Assembly: GCF_009856445.1 (NCBI RefSeq)
Contig: NZ_WMFA01000001.1
Span: 62,001-126,000, forward strand
From: Halobacillus litoralis
GTDB taxonomy: Bacteria; Bacillota; Bacilli; Bacillales; Halobacillaceae
Direction: 5' to 3'
DNA length: 64,000 nt
Both the position numbers and the translations under genes were made by a program. The stretch's first letter is position 1; the number at the start of each line of letters is the position of its first letter. Positions 7,990-16,724 of this stretch are shown piece after piece. The notes beneath the pieces are model-generated. The model saw nothing but the letters and a program-made list of their open reading frames with translations. It did no database searches and had not been told where the DNA came from.

Positions 7990-8856
7990 GTGTTACATCC
8001 TTTTGGTCGTTTGTTCGGGCTAGGGGACAAACCGGATTCGGATAATGACAACAATGAAGAAGAAGGCTACAACCCCGACGAGGTTGTACAAGTTCCAGTC
8101 GAACGCGTGCAGCCCAACCGTTACCAACCTCGAGCGATTTTCAACAACGAGAAGATTAGCGAACTCGCCCAGACGATACATACGCATGGGATGATTCAGC
8201 CGATCGTTCTCCGTCGGTTAAATGAAGAAGAGTATGAATTGATCGCCGGTGAACGTAGGTGGCGTGCCGTTCAGTCTCTGGGCTGGGAAACGGTCCCTGC
8301 GATTATCCGCGAGATGAATGATTCACAAACAGCTTCTGTTGCTCTGATAGAAAACTTGCAACGGGAAGAGCTGACCGTAATTGAAGAAGCAGTCGCCTAT
8401 GCAAAGCTTCTGGAACTGCATCAGATTACGCAGGAAGCCCTAGCGCAACGGCTGGGAAAAAGTCAATCGACCATTGCCAATAAATTGCGTCTTTTGAAGT
8501 TGCCGGAGTCTGTTCAGCAGGCCGTTATGGATAAAAAGATTACGGAACGGCACGCACGGGCTCTCATTGCTCTGAAAGAAGAGGAACAACAGGAAAAGAT
8601 TTTGGCAGAAATCATTGAAAAGCAGTTGAACGTGAAGCAGACAGAAGAACGGATTGCTAAGTTAAATGACCCGGCACCAAAGAAAAAGAAACCGAAGATG
8701 AAGGGCGTCAATAAGGATATGCGTATCGCCATGAATACGATTCGCCAATCCTTGACAATGGTGACGGATACAGGGATCGACTTAGAAACGGACGAAGAAG
8801 ATCATGACGATTATTATCAGATCACAATCAAGATTCCAAAAGGTAAGAAAAAATAA
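7990..8856 (+). CDS. noc: Nucleoid occlusion protein Noc (ParB-like)
   Basis: A 288-residue ParB-family CTPase that binds NBS sites, spreads on DNA and tethers it to the membrane, blocking FtsZ assembly over the nucleoid. The N-terminal segment [11 protein letters not shown] corresponds to the amphipathic membrane-targeting helix of Noc. The CTP-binding/arginine motif GERRWRA is at residues 87-93, and the helix-turn-helix is in [20 protein letters not shown] (about 149-168). Start is GTG with AAAGGTGG upstream, giving an N-terminus aligned with B. subtilis Noc. Unlike in B. subtilis, the gene just upstream is not rsmG but an inserted block of spore and transport genes. A hairpin terminator follows. 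Confidence 0.97.
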   Translation: MLHPFGRLFGLGDKPDSDNDNNEEEGYNPDEVVQVPVERVQPNRYQPRAIFNNEKISELAQTIHTHGMIQPIVLRRLNEEEYELIAGERRWRAVQSLGWETVPAIIREMNDSQTASVALIENLQREELTVIEEAVAYAKLLELHQITQEALAQRLGKSQSTIANKLRLLKLPESVQQAVMDKKITERHARALIALKEEEQQEKILAEIIEKQLNVKQTEERIAKLNDPAPKKKKPKMKGVNKDMRIAMNTIRQSLTMVTDTGIDLETDEEDHDDYYQITIKIPKGKKK

Positions 8857-8867
8857 TACGCCTGAAC

Positions 8868-8904
8868 GACCCATCTTGACTTATGTGGAGATGGGGCTTT
8901 TTTT
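8868..8904 (+). terminator. Terminator after noc
   Basis: Stem CCCATCT (8870-8876) / AGATGGG (8889-8895), followed by a T7 run. Confidence 0.75.
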
Positions 8905-8973
8905 AAGCCATTTTACCTAATGCTTTCAATAAAATGGTAGAATGATAAAAAAGACAGTGAGGCAGGTGACATC

Positions 8974-9747
8974 ATGGGGAAAGTGATTTCAATCGCCAAT
9001 CAAAAAGGCGGGGTCGGGAAAACAACGACAGCCGTCAATTTAAGTGCATGTCTTGCGCATTTGGATTATAAAGTCCTTTTGGTGGATATTGATCCCCAGG
9101 GAAATGCAACGAGTGGAATCGGCGTAGAAAAAGGAGATATGGAGCGGTGTGTCTATGACGTGCTCGTGGATAATGTAAAAGCGAAGGATGTCAAGACAAG
9201 TACGATTGTAAGCAACCTTGATACCATTCCAGCAACGATTCAATTGGCTGGCGCGGAAATAGAATTAGTCCCGATTATTTCCCGGGAAGTAAAATTGAAA
9301 AAAGCGCTGGATGAGATCAAAAGTGATTATGATTATATTATTATCGACTGCCCTCCCTCTCTCGGACTTCTAACATTGAATGCTTTGACCGCCTCTGATT
9401 CTGTTTTAATTCCTGTACAATGTGAATATTATGCCTTGGAAGGTTTGAGCCAGCTTTTGAATACGGTACGGCTCGTTCAGAAGCATATGAACCATGATTT
9501 AATGATTGAGGGTGTACTTATGACCATGCTGGATGCCCGCACAAATCTGGGAATCCAGGTGATAGATGAAGTAAAGAAATACTTCAGGGATCGCGTTTAT
9601 CAATCGATTATTCCGCGTAACGTACGTTTAAGTGAAGCGCCCAGCCACGGAAGACCAGCGATTCTTTATGATGCCAAATCACGTGGCGCAGAAGTATATT
9701 TAGATTTAGCAAAGGAAGTGATTGTGAATGGCGAAAGGGTTAGGTAG
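8974..9747 (+). CDS. soj: Chromosome partitioning ATPase Soj (ParA)
   Basis: A 257-residue ParA ATPase. The deviant Walker A motif KGGVGKTT is at residues 11-18 and the Walker B region is in DYIIIDCPPSLG. With Spo0J it drives origin segregation and regulates DnaA at initiation. Its 3' end overlaps the spo0J start by 20 bases. A near-perfect Noc-binding site lies inside the gene at 9277-9290. Confidence 0.97.
   Translation: MGKVISIANQKGGVGKTTTAVNLSACLAHLDYKVLLVDIDPQGNATSGIGVEKGDMERCVYDVLVDNVKAKDVKTSTIVSNLDTIPATIQLAGAEIELVPIISREVKLKKALDEIKSDYDYIIIDCPPSLGLLTLNALTASDSVLIPVQCEYYALEGLSQLLNTVRLVQKHMNHDLMIEGVLMTMLDARTNLGIQVIDEVKKYFRDRVYQSIIPRNVRLSEAPSHGRPAILYDAKSRGAEVYLDLAKEVIVNGERVR
9277..9290. promoter_or_regulatory. 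Noc-binding site (NBS), 13/14 match
   Basis: ATTTCCCGGGAAGT matches the NBS consensus ATTTCCCGGGAAAT at 13 of 14 positions; it is within the soj coding region. Confidence 0.7.
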
Positions 9748-10576
9748 CAAAGGCCAAGAGGCTTTAGGCGCTTTTTTCAACAACCAGACATCGACAGAAG
9801 AAATCCAACACGTAGCGATTAAAGACTGTCGTCCGAACCCTTACCAACCCCGCAAACAGTTTGAGCCAGAAGCATTGGAAGAGTTGAAACAATCCATTGC
9901 CGAACACGGCATCCTTCAACCCTTGATTGTGAGAAAAAGCATCAAAGGATATGAAATTGTTGTCGGGGAGCGTCGTTTTCGCGCAGCCCAAAAAGCCGGT
10001 CTCACGCATGTACCTGCAATTGCCAGGGAGATGACGGATGAACAAATGATGGAGATCGCTTTGCTTGAGAACTTACAAAGAGAAGACCTCTCTCCTATTG
10101 AAGAGGCAAAATCTTACGAACAATTGATTGAAGATCTCGGAGTAACCCAGGATGAGTTATCCAAACGCTTAGGGAAAAGCCGTTCTCATATTGCCAACCT
10201 TATCCGTCTCTTAGCTTTGCCTAAAGCAGTGACAGATAAAATCAATGAAGGCAGTCTATCCATGGGCCATGGTCGTGCCCTGTTAGGTGTGAAGGATCAA
10301 GATTTACAACTGGACCTGGTTAAAAAAATTGAGGCAGAGGCTCTGAATGTTCGGCAGGTGGAACGGTTGATCCATGACCTGACGAACCGTCCTTCGAAAA
10401 AGAAAGACAAGAAACCCCGGGATATTTTTTTACAGGAACGTGAGAAGAACTTGAAAGAGCGCCTGGGTACAGGTGTGAAGATTCATAAGGGGAAACGTAA
10501 AGGGAAAATCGAAATTGAGTTCACGAATAATGAAGATTTAGAACGGATTATCGATTTGTTTGCAGATAAAGAATAA
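9728..10576 (+). CDS. spo0J: Chromosome partitioning protein Spo0J (ParB)
   Basis: A 282-residue ParB CTPase that loads at parS, slides as a clamp and recruits SMC to the origin region; with Soj it also affects sporulation onset. The start MAKGLG is characteristic, the CTP-binding motif GERRFRAA is at residues 80-87, and the helix-turn-helix is in LSKRLGKSRSHIANLIRLL (about 143-161). The C-terminal dimerisation domain ends KIEIEFTNNEDLERII. It overlaps soj by 20 bases, so the pair is co-transcribed and probably coupled. Noc (288 residues) is its paralogue, 0.9 kb upstream. I found no parS inside this copy of spo0J, unlike in B. subtilis. Confidence 0.97.
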   Translation: MAKGLGSKGQEALGAFFNNQTSTEEIQHVAIKDCRPNPYQPRKQFEPEALEELKQSIAEHGILQPLIVRKSIKGYEIVVGERRFRAAQKAGLTHVPAIAREMTDEQMMEIALLENLQREDLSPIEEAKSYEQLIEDLGVTQDELSKRLGKSRSHIANLIRLLALPKAVTDKINEGSLSMGHGRALLGVKDQDLQLDLVKKIEAEALNVRQVERLIHDLTNRPSKKKDKKPRDIFLQEREKNLKERLGTGVKIHKGKRKGKIEIEFTNNEDLERIIDLFADKE

Positions 10577-10579
10577 AAA

Positions 10580-10618
10580 GCTGGAGATTTGAGTGATCTC
10601 TGGTTCTTTCTTTTTTTA
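10580..10618 (+). terminator. Terminator after spo0J
   Basis: Stem CTGGAGAT / ATCTCTGG with two wobble pairs, followed by a T-rich tract. Confidence 0.65.
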
Positions 10619-10652
10619 AGGAGCAAAAAGAAAAGGTAATGGAGAGAGTGCA

Positions 10653-11357
10653 ATGGTTTTATTTGGAGCGTTGGTGAATGGTTTATGTATATTTGTCGGT
10701 ACTTTGTTAGGGCTTTTTTTCACGAAGATTCCGGAGCGGTTCAAAGAAACGGTCATGAGCGGTGTGGGACTGGTTGTCCTCTTAATCGGTTTGCAAATGG
10801 CGTTGGAAACGGAAAACATCGTTATTGTCCTGCTCAGCCTGCTTTCGGGTGCAATCATCGGTGAGGCCATCCATTTGGAAGATAAGCTTGAATACATCGG
10901 TCGTTGGATTGAAAGGAAATTTACAAAACCCGATCAAACCTCAAGCGTGGCTCAGGGCTTTATTACTGCTTCGCTTATTTTTGTCATCGGGGCTCTCGCC
11001 GTTATCGGGGCTCTTGACAGTGGACTGCGTAATGACCATGAAGTGCTGGTGACCAAAGCGATTATTGATGGGTTTGTTTCTCTTGTGCTGACTTCCACAC
11101 TTGGCATTGGTGTGATTTTTTCCGTTATTCCGGTCGTTCTCTATGAAGGATCCATTGCTCTTTTAGCGACACAAATCAATAACTGGATTCCCCAGCATAT
11201 GCTCGACCTGTTTATTATTGAAATGACGGCAACAGGTGGCCTCATGATCGTAGCGATCGGACTGAATTTATTAAAAATAACTAAAATACGTGTCGCGAAT
11301 TTATTACCAGCTCTGCTTACAGTGGGCCTCATTTTAACAATCGCCGAGTGGTTTTAA
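10653..11357 (+). CDS. DUF554 family membrane protein
   Basis: A 234-residue membrane protein with about seven helices, fitting the DUF554 family (B. subtilis YdfK type): it begins LFGALVNGLCIFVGTLLGL and contains the GALDSGLRNDH region followed by FVSLVLTSTLGIGVIFS. The family is thought to be transport related, but no substrate is established. GGAGAG ribosome-binding site before the ATG. It follows spo0J after a terminator and converges with yyaC, which ends 3 bases downstream. Confidence 0.88.
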   Translation: MVLFGALVNGLCIFVGTLLGLFFTKIPERFKETVMSGVGLVVLLIGLQMALETENIVIVLLSLLSGAIIGEAIHLEDKLEYIGRWIERKFTKPDQTSSVAQGFITASLIFVIGALAVIGALDSGLRNDHEVLVTKAIIDGFVSLVLTSTLGIGVIFSVIPVVLYEGSIALLATQINNWIPQHMLDLFIIEMTATGGLMIVAIGLNLLKITKIRVANLLPALLTVGLILTIAEWF

Positions 11358-11360
11358 TCG

Positions 11361-11987
11361 TTATTGAATGCTCTTTTTGAATTTTGCAGAAGAGGTCGTG
11401 AAGGTGTGGAAAGGCTTGGTTTCCATATGAACCTGCTTCCTTTTTGCTTCTGTTAATTGGATGGCTGCCGCTACTTTTGCTGCCATCTGCATGACAACAT
11501 GCAGTCTTGTATTCTGTAAGACCACATGCTCCATAAATCCACTGACATTGACCATTCCGCTAATGTGTAGTTGACCTACAGGCGGAAGGTCTTTTTTTAA
11601 TGCCGATCCCGGGTTTAATGAACCTTTTCCAAGAACGACAGAACCGACGGATGAAGATTTGCCAAGGCAGGCATCAACCGCAAGAATGTAAGGATTCGGA
11701 TGATTTTTTCTGATGGAAGCTAACCTTTCCTTTAGATTTAATGCATGCAATGGTTCTTCAAGTGTTCCATATATATGGAACGTTTCTAATGCATGATCGT
11801 GGAGCATCGAACCGACTAAAGGGCCGAACGAATCACCTGTAGATCTGTCGGTGCCGATACAGGCGATCACGATATTTTTGGAAGGTGGAAGCCATTCTTG
11901 CAAGTAAGTGCTCAATGTATCGCTCATGGCTGGATCGTCCGTGTTTACGCGTTTTTCCTCTTTTGAAAACTTGTCCTTGAAATTCAT
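11361..11987 (-). CDS. yyaC: YyaC family protein (DUF1256), sporulation-associated
   Basis: A 208-residue protein from the ATG at complement 11985-11987, which has GGAGGAG five bases upstream; an in-frame start 16 codons earlier lacks such a site. Family features are seen in IACIGTDRSTGDSFGPLVG (about residues 40-58) and ILAVDACLGKSSSVGSV. DUF1256 proteins are structurally related to hydrogenase-maturation and germination proteases of the GPR type and are made in the forespore in B. subtilis. A true proteolytic role is not established. Same position near spo0J as in B. subtilis. Confidence 0.92.
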   Translation of the reverse strand: MNFKDKFSKEEKRVNTDDPAMSDTLSTYLQEWLPPSKNIVIACIGTDRSTGDSFGPLVGSMLHDHALETFHIYGTLEEPLHALNLKERLASIRKNHPNPYILAVDACLGKSSSVGSVVLGKGSLNPGSALKKDLPPVGQLHISGMVNVSGFMEHVVLQNTRLHVVMQMAAKVAAAIQLTEAKRKQVHMETKPFHTFTTSSAKFKKSIQ

Positions 11988-12076
11988 AGCTTCTCCTCCA
12001 GACACATAGTAGTAACAGTATATAAGGTTGTCCACGGTTCTATACGTGACAAATACATAGATGTGGAGGAACGGCC

Positions 12077-13096
12077 ATGTTAAAAGCAGGGTTCAAGTGG
12101 ATGTTTTTAATCATAGGGACTATGATTGGTGCCGGATATGCTTCTGGAAGGGAACTTTGGCAGTTTTTTGGACATGATAGCAGCCTTGCGATCCTATTGT
12201 TCTCACTCATGTTCATCATTTCATGTAAAGCCATACTGGATATCAGCTACAAGAAACAAAGCGGCCATTATTTGCCGGTTCTCCGGGCAGTAGTCGGGAA
12301 ACATCTGACCGGCGTCTATGACTGGATGATCATCATTTACCTTTTTACAACGACTGTGATCATGCTGGCAGGAAGCGGTGCCACGTGGCAGGCCTTCAAT
12401 TTTTCTTATCGCATCGGTGTTCTGGCGATTGTCATTCCTTTGATTCTTTTGTTTGTATGGGATGTGAAAGGGATTGTTATTGTAAACAGCTTTGTTCTCC
12501 CCCTGCTCATTTCAGGTCTTCTGTTCGTTTTGATTTTGTTTATCAGGGATCAGGAACTGTCGCTTTTTGGACATGTCCATGAGATGAGCAACTGGATGTC
12601 GGCTTTTCCGTTTACGGCGTTGAATATTCTGCCCCTGATCGCTGTTCTCGGGGCTATTGGGAACCAGGTGAGAAACAAAGGGGAAATCTGGATTGCAAGC
12701 ATTGGCAGTGGCGTTATTCTAGGGGCAGTTTCTTACCTATACAACAACAGCCTGATCCAAATCTCGGAAGACATCATTTTGTATGAAATCCCCCTTTTCG
12801 CGATTCTAAAACATTATCCGTATGAGATGATGCTCTTCATGTCCGTTATGCTGTGGATTGCGATTTTTACGACAGCTGCCTCAGGAACACTTGGGCTTGT
12901 AACCAGGTTTAGAGAATACCTCAGGCAACCTCTTTGGATTCTGGCTATGGCAGTCATCGCTGTAATGCTTCCTTTTACATCATTCGGATTCTCAACACTT
13001 ATTGAATACTTGTATCCGTTATACGGCATTCTGAATCTTTATGTTTTAGTATCCCTACTTTTATACCCGATTCTTTCCCGATTCAAAATTCGATAG
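12077..13096 (+). CDS. YkvI family membrane protein
   Basis: A 339-residue membrane protein with about ten helices, resembling B. subtilis YkvI and distantly the LeuT/APC-fold transporters: GTMIGAGYASGRELWQFFG near residues 13-31 is a glycine-rich unwound-helix-like segment. Possibly a small-molecule or ion symporter; the substrate is unknown. GGAGGAACGGCC precedes the ATG. It is divergent from yyaC, sharing the 90-base intergenic region. Confidence 0.85.
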   Translation: MLKAGFKWMFLIIGTMIGAGYASGRELWQFFGHDSSLAILLFSLMFIISCKAILDISYKKQSGHYLPVLRAVVGKHLTGVYDWMIIIYLFTTTVIMLAGSGATWQAFNFSYRIGVLAIVIPLILLFVWDVKGIVIVNSFVLPLLISGLLFVLILFIRDQELSLFGHVHEMSNWMSAFPFTALNILPLIAVLGAIGNQVRNKGEIWIASIGSGVILGAVSYLYNNSLIQISEDIILYEIPLFAILKHYPYEMMLFMSVMLWIAIFTTAASGTLGLVTRFREYLRQPLWILAMAVIAVMLPFTSFGFSTLIEYLYPLYGILNLYVLVSLLLYPILSRFKIR

Positions 13097-13145
13097 AAAC
13101 CTGTTAAAATAGATTTCATATTCATAGTCGGAAACAGGAGGGAAA

Positions 13146-14093
13146 GTGGTGGCCGAGCCTAATGTGGTAGAGGATGCTAAAACAGCGGTAGAAGATGCAA
13201 AAACACAATGGGATGAAATTGTAGCCTATGTAACCGGGCCTGATCTTTGGATAACCATAGCGCTTGGGGCAATACGAATTGCTCTCATATTATTGGTTTC
13301 CTTTTTAATCATTCGAGTTGGAAGGAGACTCATTACGCAGTTTTTTGCCAACAAAAGGCGCGGTCCTTTCCGGATTACGGAACGAAGGGAAGCCACGCTC
13401 AATAAGTTGGTTCTGAACACCATGTCTTATGTTGTGTACTTTATGGCCTTCATCATGATTCTTGAAACGTTCAACTTTGAAGTCGGTGCATTGCTTGCCG
13501 GTGCTGGTGTGGCAGGGCTTGCCATCGGTTTCGGGGCGCAAAACCTTGTCCGTGATATCATTTCCGGTTTCTTCATCATCTTTGAAGATCAGTTTTCTGT
13601 CGGAGATTATATCCAGACGTCTGGTGTGGAGGGTTTTGTTGAAGAAGTAGGCCTCCGTACGACAAAAGTGAAGGCATGGACAGGTGAAGTTCATATCCTT
13701 CCTAACGGCAATGTCACACAGGTGACGAACTTTTCCATCCATAACAGCATTGCCGTTGTTGATGTAAGTATCGCTTACGAGGAAGACATTGAAGCCGCAG
13801 AAAAAGTGATTCAGGAATTGTTGAAAGAAATGCCGGAACGTTATGAATCGATATTAAATGTCCCTGAATTGTTGGGCGTTCAGACGCTTGGCGCATCGGA
13901 TGTCGTTATGCGTATCATTTGTGAAGTGAACCCGATGGAGCACTGGGCCATGGCAAGAGTCCTCCGCAAAGAAGTGAAGAATAGACTCGATGCGGAAGGA
14001 ATCGAGATTCCATTCCCTCGTATGGTGATGTATTCACGTGACGAAGAGCCGAATGATCCCATTAATCACGGAGAAAAAGGAGGAGTTTCCTGA
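13146..14093 (+). CDS. Small-conductance mechanosensitive channel (MscS family)
   Basis: About 315 residues: one or two N-terminal helices, a pore-lining helix in ALLAGAGVAGLAIGFGAQNLVRDIISGFFII (glycine/alanine-rich packing), then the beta domain GDYIQTSGVEGFVEEVGLRTTKV and the C-terminal alpha-beta domain ending IPFPRMVMY. This protects against hypo-osmotic shock, fitting a salt-tolerant host. Two adjacent GTG codons (13146 and 13149) can serve as start. The second has the better distance to AGGAGG at 13136-13141. Its TGA overlaps the ATG of the next gene. Confidence 0.94.
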   Translation: MVAEPNVVEDAKTAVEDAKTQWDEIVAYVTGPDLWITIALGAIRIALILLVSFLIIRVGRRLITQFFANKRRGPFRITERREATLNKLVLNTMSYVVYFMAFIMILETFNFEVGALLAGAGVAGLAIGFGAQNLVRDIISGFFIIFEDQFSVGDYIQTSGVEGFVEEVGLRTTKVKAWTGEVHILPNGNVTQVTNFSIHNSIAVVDVSIAYEEDIEAAEKVIQELLKEMPERYESILNVPELLGVQTLGASDVVMRIICEVNPMEHWAMARVLRKEVKNRLDAEGIEIPFPRMVMYSRDEEPNDPINHGEKGGVS

Positions 14094-14287
14094 TGGCGGA
14101 TAAATCCTATGAGTTAAATGATGTTGTTCAGATGAAAAAACCTCACCCCTGCGGAGAGAATCGTTGGAAAATCATCCGTATGGGTGCAGACATCCGAATT
14201 AAATGTGAGGGGTGCGGCCACAGCGTTCTCGTTCCTCGCAAAAAATTTGAAACGAAGTTGAAAAAGGTGCTAGAGACAAGTGAATGA
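14093..14287 (+). CDS. yyzM: DUF951 family protein (YyzM)
   Basis: A 64-residue protein with a probable zinc-binding pair of cysteine motifs: HPCG (residues 18-21) and CEGCGH (38-43). It matches the conserved DUF951/YyzM family, which in Bacillaceae sits between an MscS-type gene and ychF, exactly as here. Start codon overlaps the preceding stop (TGATG), implying coupling. Function unknown; the fold suggests nucleic-acid or ribosome association, as inference only. Confidence 0.92.
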   Translation: MADKSYELNDVVQMKKPHPCGENRWKIIRMGADIRIKCEGCGHSVLVPRKKFETKLKKVLETSE

Positions 14288-14292
14288 CTCCC

Positions 14293-14322
14293 TCCCCCTT
14301 CTGAAATTCAGAGGGGGATTTT
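14293..14322 (+). terminator. Terminator after the mscS-yyzM pair
   Basis: Stem TCCCCC-T-TCTGA / TCAGA-GGGGGA with a 3-base loop, then TTTTCTT. Confidence 0.8.
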
Positions 14323-14382
14323 CTTATGCAGCTTTCTTGTGAATTTATGAACAGAAAGCCTGGTACACGATCCCTGCTTGTC

Positions 14383-14422
14383 GGTGTCAGGCACCGGATC
14401 TTCTTTTTTGGTGCCAGGCACC
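14383..14422. repeat. REP-like pair of 13-bp palindromes
   Basis: GGTGTCAGGCACC (14383-14395) and GGTGCCAGGCACC (14410-14422) are two near-identical short palindromes separated by 14 bases. Motifs of this kind recur in Bacillaceae intergenic DNA and in some genomes are linked to REP-associated (Y1) transposases; that link is an inference here. The 379-base gap 14288-14666 otherwise holds the terminator before it and the ychF promoter after it, with no credible gene. Confidence 0.5.
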
Positions 14423-14586
14423 AAATATGAGGTACCCAAATGGATGAAAACCAATATGAAAAAGTTTTTGCGAACCTCATTGAAAAGATTGTTCTTCCTC
14501 TCTTTTTCAATAAATATTGAATTTGTTACTGTAGAAAAAGGAGTTTTTTAGGAGAAACGACCGAAGCTTTCCCGTTTTTGCATAGG

Positions 14587-14615
14587 TTGTTATTTTCAAG
14601 TACAGAATCTATAAT
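14587..14615 (+). promoter_or_regulatory. Sigma-A promoter of ychF
   Basis: TTGTTA (14587-14592), 17-base spacer, TATAAT (14610-14615). Start codon of ychF is about 50 bases downstream. Confidence 0.75.
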
Positions 14616-14666
14616 TAAGTGGACTAACATGCATGTATGTAAATCCTTAAGGAGTGAAAGTCTCAT

Positions 14667-15764
14667 ATGGCACTAACAGCAGGAATCGTAGGTTTACCGA
14701 ACGTAGGGAAATCTACGTTATTTAACGCAATTACACAAGCAGGCGCTTTGTCTGCCAACTACCCGTTCGCCACAATTGATCCGAACGTCGGGATCGTGGA
14801 AGTTCCGGATAGTCGTCTGGAGAAGCTGACCGAGCTTGTGAACCCTAAGAAAACTGTACCGACAGCTTTTGAATTCACAGATATTGCAGGAATCGTCAAA
14901 GGCGCGAGTAAAGGGGAAGGACTAGGAAACCAGTTCTTGTCTCACATTCGTCAAGTGGATGCGATTTGTCACGTGGTACGAGCGTTTGAAGATGAAAATA
15001 TCACTCACGTATCCGGTCAGGTCGATCCAATTACCGATATTGAAACCATTAACCTTGAGCTGATTTTGGCGGACCTTGAAACCGTGTCGAAGCGCATGGA
15101 TCGTGTCGCTAAAATGGCACGCCAAAAAGATAAAGAAGCAGTGGCGGAGTATGCGGTGCTTGAAAAACTGAAGGATGCATTGGAGGAAGAAACTCCTGCC
15201 CGTGCTGTCGAATTCAGCAGCGATCAAGAAAAGATCGTCAAAGGCCTTCATCTATTGACTTCAAAGCCTATCCTCTATGTGGCGAATGTAAGTGAAGATG
15301 AAATCGGGGAAGCAGACAACGATCGAGTGAAACAAATTCGCGAATTTGCAGCTAAAGAAAATGCGGAAGTCATCGTGGTTTGTGCAAAAATCGAGTCTGA
15401 AATCGCTGAGCTTGATAACGAAGAAAAAGAAGAGTTTCTTGAAGATCTTGGTATTGAAGAATCCGGTCTTGACCAACTGATCAAAGCCACCTATAACTTG
15501 CTTGGGCTGGCCACGTACTTTACGGCTGGTGAGCAGGAAGTCCGTGCTTGGACATTTAAAGAAGGCATGACCGCTCCACAGGCAGCCGGTATCATTCACA
15601 CAGACTTCGAAAGAGGGTTCATCCGTGCGGAGACGGTTTCTTATGATGATCTCGTAGATGCAGGATCCATGGCTGTTGCCCGCGATCGTGGTCGTGTACG
15701 TTTAGAAGGTAAAGAGTATTTGGTGAAAGACGGCGACGTTATTCATTTCCGTTTCAACGTATAA
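14667..15764 (+). CDS. ychF: Redox-regulated ATPase YchF (Obg-like)
   Basis: A 365-residue P-loop NTPase of the OBG/HAS superfamily. G1 motif GLPNVGKST at residues 9-17, a coiled-coil insert around 120-190, and the C-terminal TGS domain (AWTFKEGMTAPQAAGIIHTDF and following). YchF prefers ATP to GTP, binds ribosomes and acts in translation and oxidative stress control. It is followed after a terminator-free gap by rpsF, as in B. subtilis (yyaF). SD AAGGAG before the ATG. Confidence 0.97.
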   Translation: MALTAGIVGLPNVGKSTLFNAITQAGALSANYPFATIDPNVGIVEVPDSRLEKLTELVNPKKTVPTAFEFTDIAGIVKGASKGEGLGNQFLSHIRQVDAICHVVRAFEDENITHVSGQVDPITDIETINLELILADLETVSKRMDRVAKMARQKDKEAVAEYAVLEKLKDALEEETPARAVEFSSDQEKIVKGLHLLTSKPILYVANVSEDEIGEADNDRVKQIREFAAKENAEVIVVCAKIESEIAELDNEEKEEFLEDLGIEESGLDQLIKATYNLLGLATYFTAGEQEVRAWTFKEGMTAPQAAGIIHTDFERGFIRAETVSYDDLVDAGSMAVARDRGRVRLEGKEYLVKDGDVIHFRFNV

Positions 15765-15787
15765 GCGAGGATCCTTCCGTTAAAAGG

Positions 15788-15816
15788 TTGTAAATCTTGG
15801 ACAACTTTGGTACAAT
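15788..15816 (+). promoter_or_regulatory. Promoter of the rpsF-ssb-rpsR operon
   Basis: TTGTAA (15788-15793), 17-base spacer, TACAAT (15811-15816). Confidence 0.65.
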
Positions 15817-15849
15817 ACTAAATTGTGAGTAATTAAATGAAGATTACTC

Positions 15850-15881
15850 CTTGCTCCTTTGATAGAAAAGGAGCCGTCAAG
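15850..15881 (+). ncRNA. S6:S18 ribosomal protein leader (autoregulatory RNA)
   Basis: A hairpin with outer stem CTTG/CAAG, inner stem CTCCTTT/AAAGGAG and a 3' bulge CCGT. This matches the known S6:S18-binding leader with its conserved CCG bulge that mimics the 16S rRNA site. It sits between the rpsF promoter and the rpsF ribosome-binding site, so binding of the S6:S18 pair would repress the operon. Confidence 0.75.
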
Positions 15882-15902
15882 TCCATAAGGAGGTGAAAAC
15901 GG

Positions 15903-16196
15903 ATGAGTAGAAAATACGAAATCATGTATATCATCCGCCCAGACATCGAGGAGGAAGCGAAAACATCTGTCAAAGATCGTTTCAGCAAAATCCTAACAGA
16001 TAACGGAGCGGAGATTGAAGAAGTTAAAGAAGTTGGCAAGCGTCGTCTTGCTTACGAAATTAACGACTACCGTGATGGGATCTATGTAACAGTTGATTTC
16101 ACAGGTACACGTGATGCAATCAACGAATTCGACCGTCAAGCGAAGTTCACGGATGATATTATCCGCCACATCGCTGTACGCGAAGATGACAAATAA
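15903..16196 (+). CDS. rpsF: 30S ribosomal protein S6
   Basis: A 97-residue S6 protein: [17 protein letters not shown] at the N-terminus and the conserved GKRRLAYEI strand (about residues 46-54). It binds the central domain of 16S rRNA together with S18, whose gene is two genes downstream. AAGGAGG before the ATG. First gene of rpsF-ssb-rpsR, probably controlled by the leader RNA just upstream. Confidence 0.98.
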   Translation: MSRKYEIMYIIRPDIEEEAKTSVKDRFSKILTDNGAEIEEVKEVGKRRLAYEINDYRDGIYVTVDFTGTRDAINEFDRQAKFTDDIIRHIAVREDDK

Positions 16197-16208
16197 GGAG
16201 TGGTTCTG

Positions 16209-16703
16209 ATGTTAAATCGTGTCGTATTAGCCGGCAGATTGACGAAGGATCCTGATTTACGCTATACGCCAAACGGAGTAGCTGTCGCCAACTTTACAAT
16301 CGCCGTAAACCGTCCTTTTTCCAACAACTCAGGAGATCGCGATGCCGATTTCATCAACTGTGTCGTTTGGAGACGAGCGGCTGAGAACCTGGCTAACTTT
16401 ATGAGTAAAGGTAGTCTTGTCGGTGTTGATGGACGTCTACAGTCCCGCAGCTTTGATAACCAAGAAGGTAAGCGTGTATTTGTAACAGAAGTTGTTGCAG
16501 ATAGCGTGCAGTTCCTAGAATCCAAAGGTGCTTCCCAAGGTGGCGGTAACCGTGGAGGTTCAGGATTCCAACCAAATCAGAATCAACAACCATCAGGAAA
16601 CAACTTCGGTTCTAATAATAACAATAACCAACAACGAAATGACGACCCATTCGCAGATAATGGGGAGCCAATCGATATATCAGATGATGATTTACCATTC
16701 TAA
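16209..16703 (+). CDS. ssb: Single-stranded DNA-binding protein
   Basis: A 164-residue SSB from the ATG at 16209, 8 bases after AAGGAG; an upstream GTG at 16200 overlaps that site and is unlikely. OB-fold in residues 1-105 ([20 protein letters not shown]), a Gly/Asn/Gln-rich flexible linker, and the acidic tip DISDDDLPF that recruits RecG, RecQ, PriA and other partners. In Bacillus this SSB is essential and co-expressed with S6 and S18. Confidence 0.98.
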   Translation: MLNRVVLAGRLTKDPDLRYTPNGVAVANFTIAVNRPFSNNSGDRDADFINCVVWRRAAENLANFMSKGSLVGVDGRLQSRSFDNQEGKRVFVTEVVADSVQFLESKGASQGGGNRGGSGFQPNQNQQPSGNNFGSNNNNNQQRNDDPFADNGEPIDISDDDLPF

Positions 16704-16724
16704 ATAAAAAGGAGTGAATGCTAC

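Noticed and set aside
14319-14430. Short + frame reading through the two GGTGYCAGGCACC motifs
   Set aside because: Coding potential comes only from the palindromic repeats; no ribosome-binding site.
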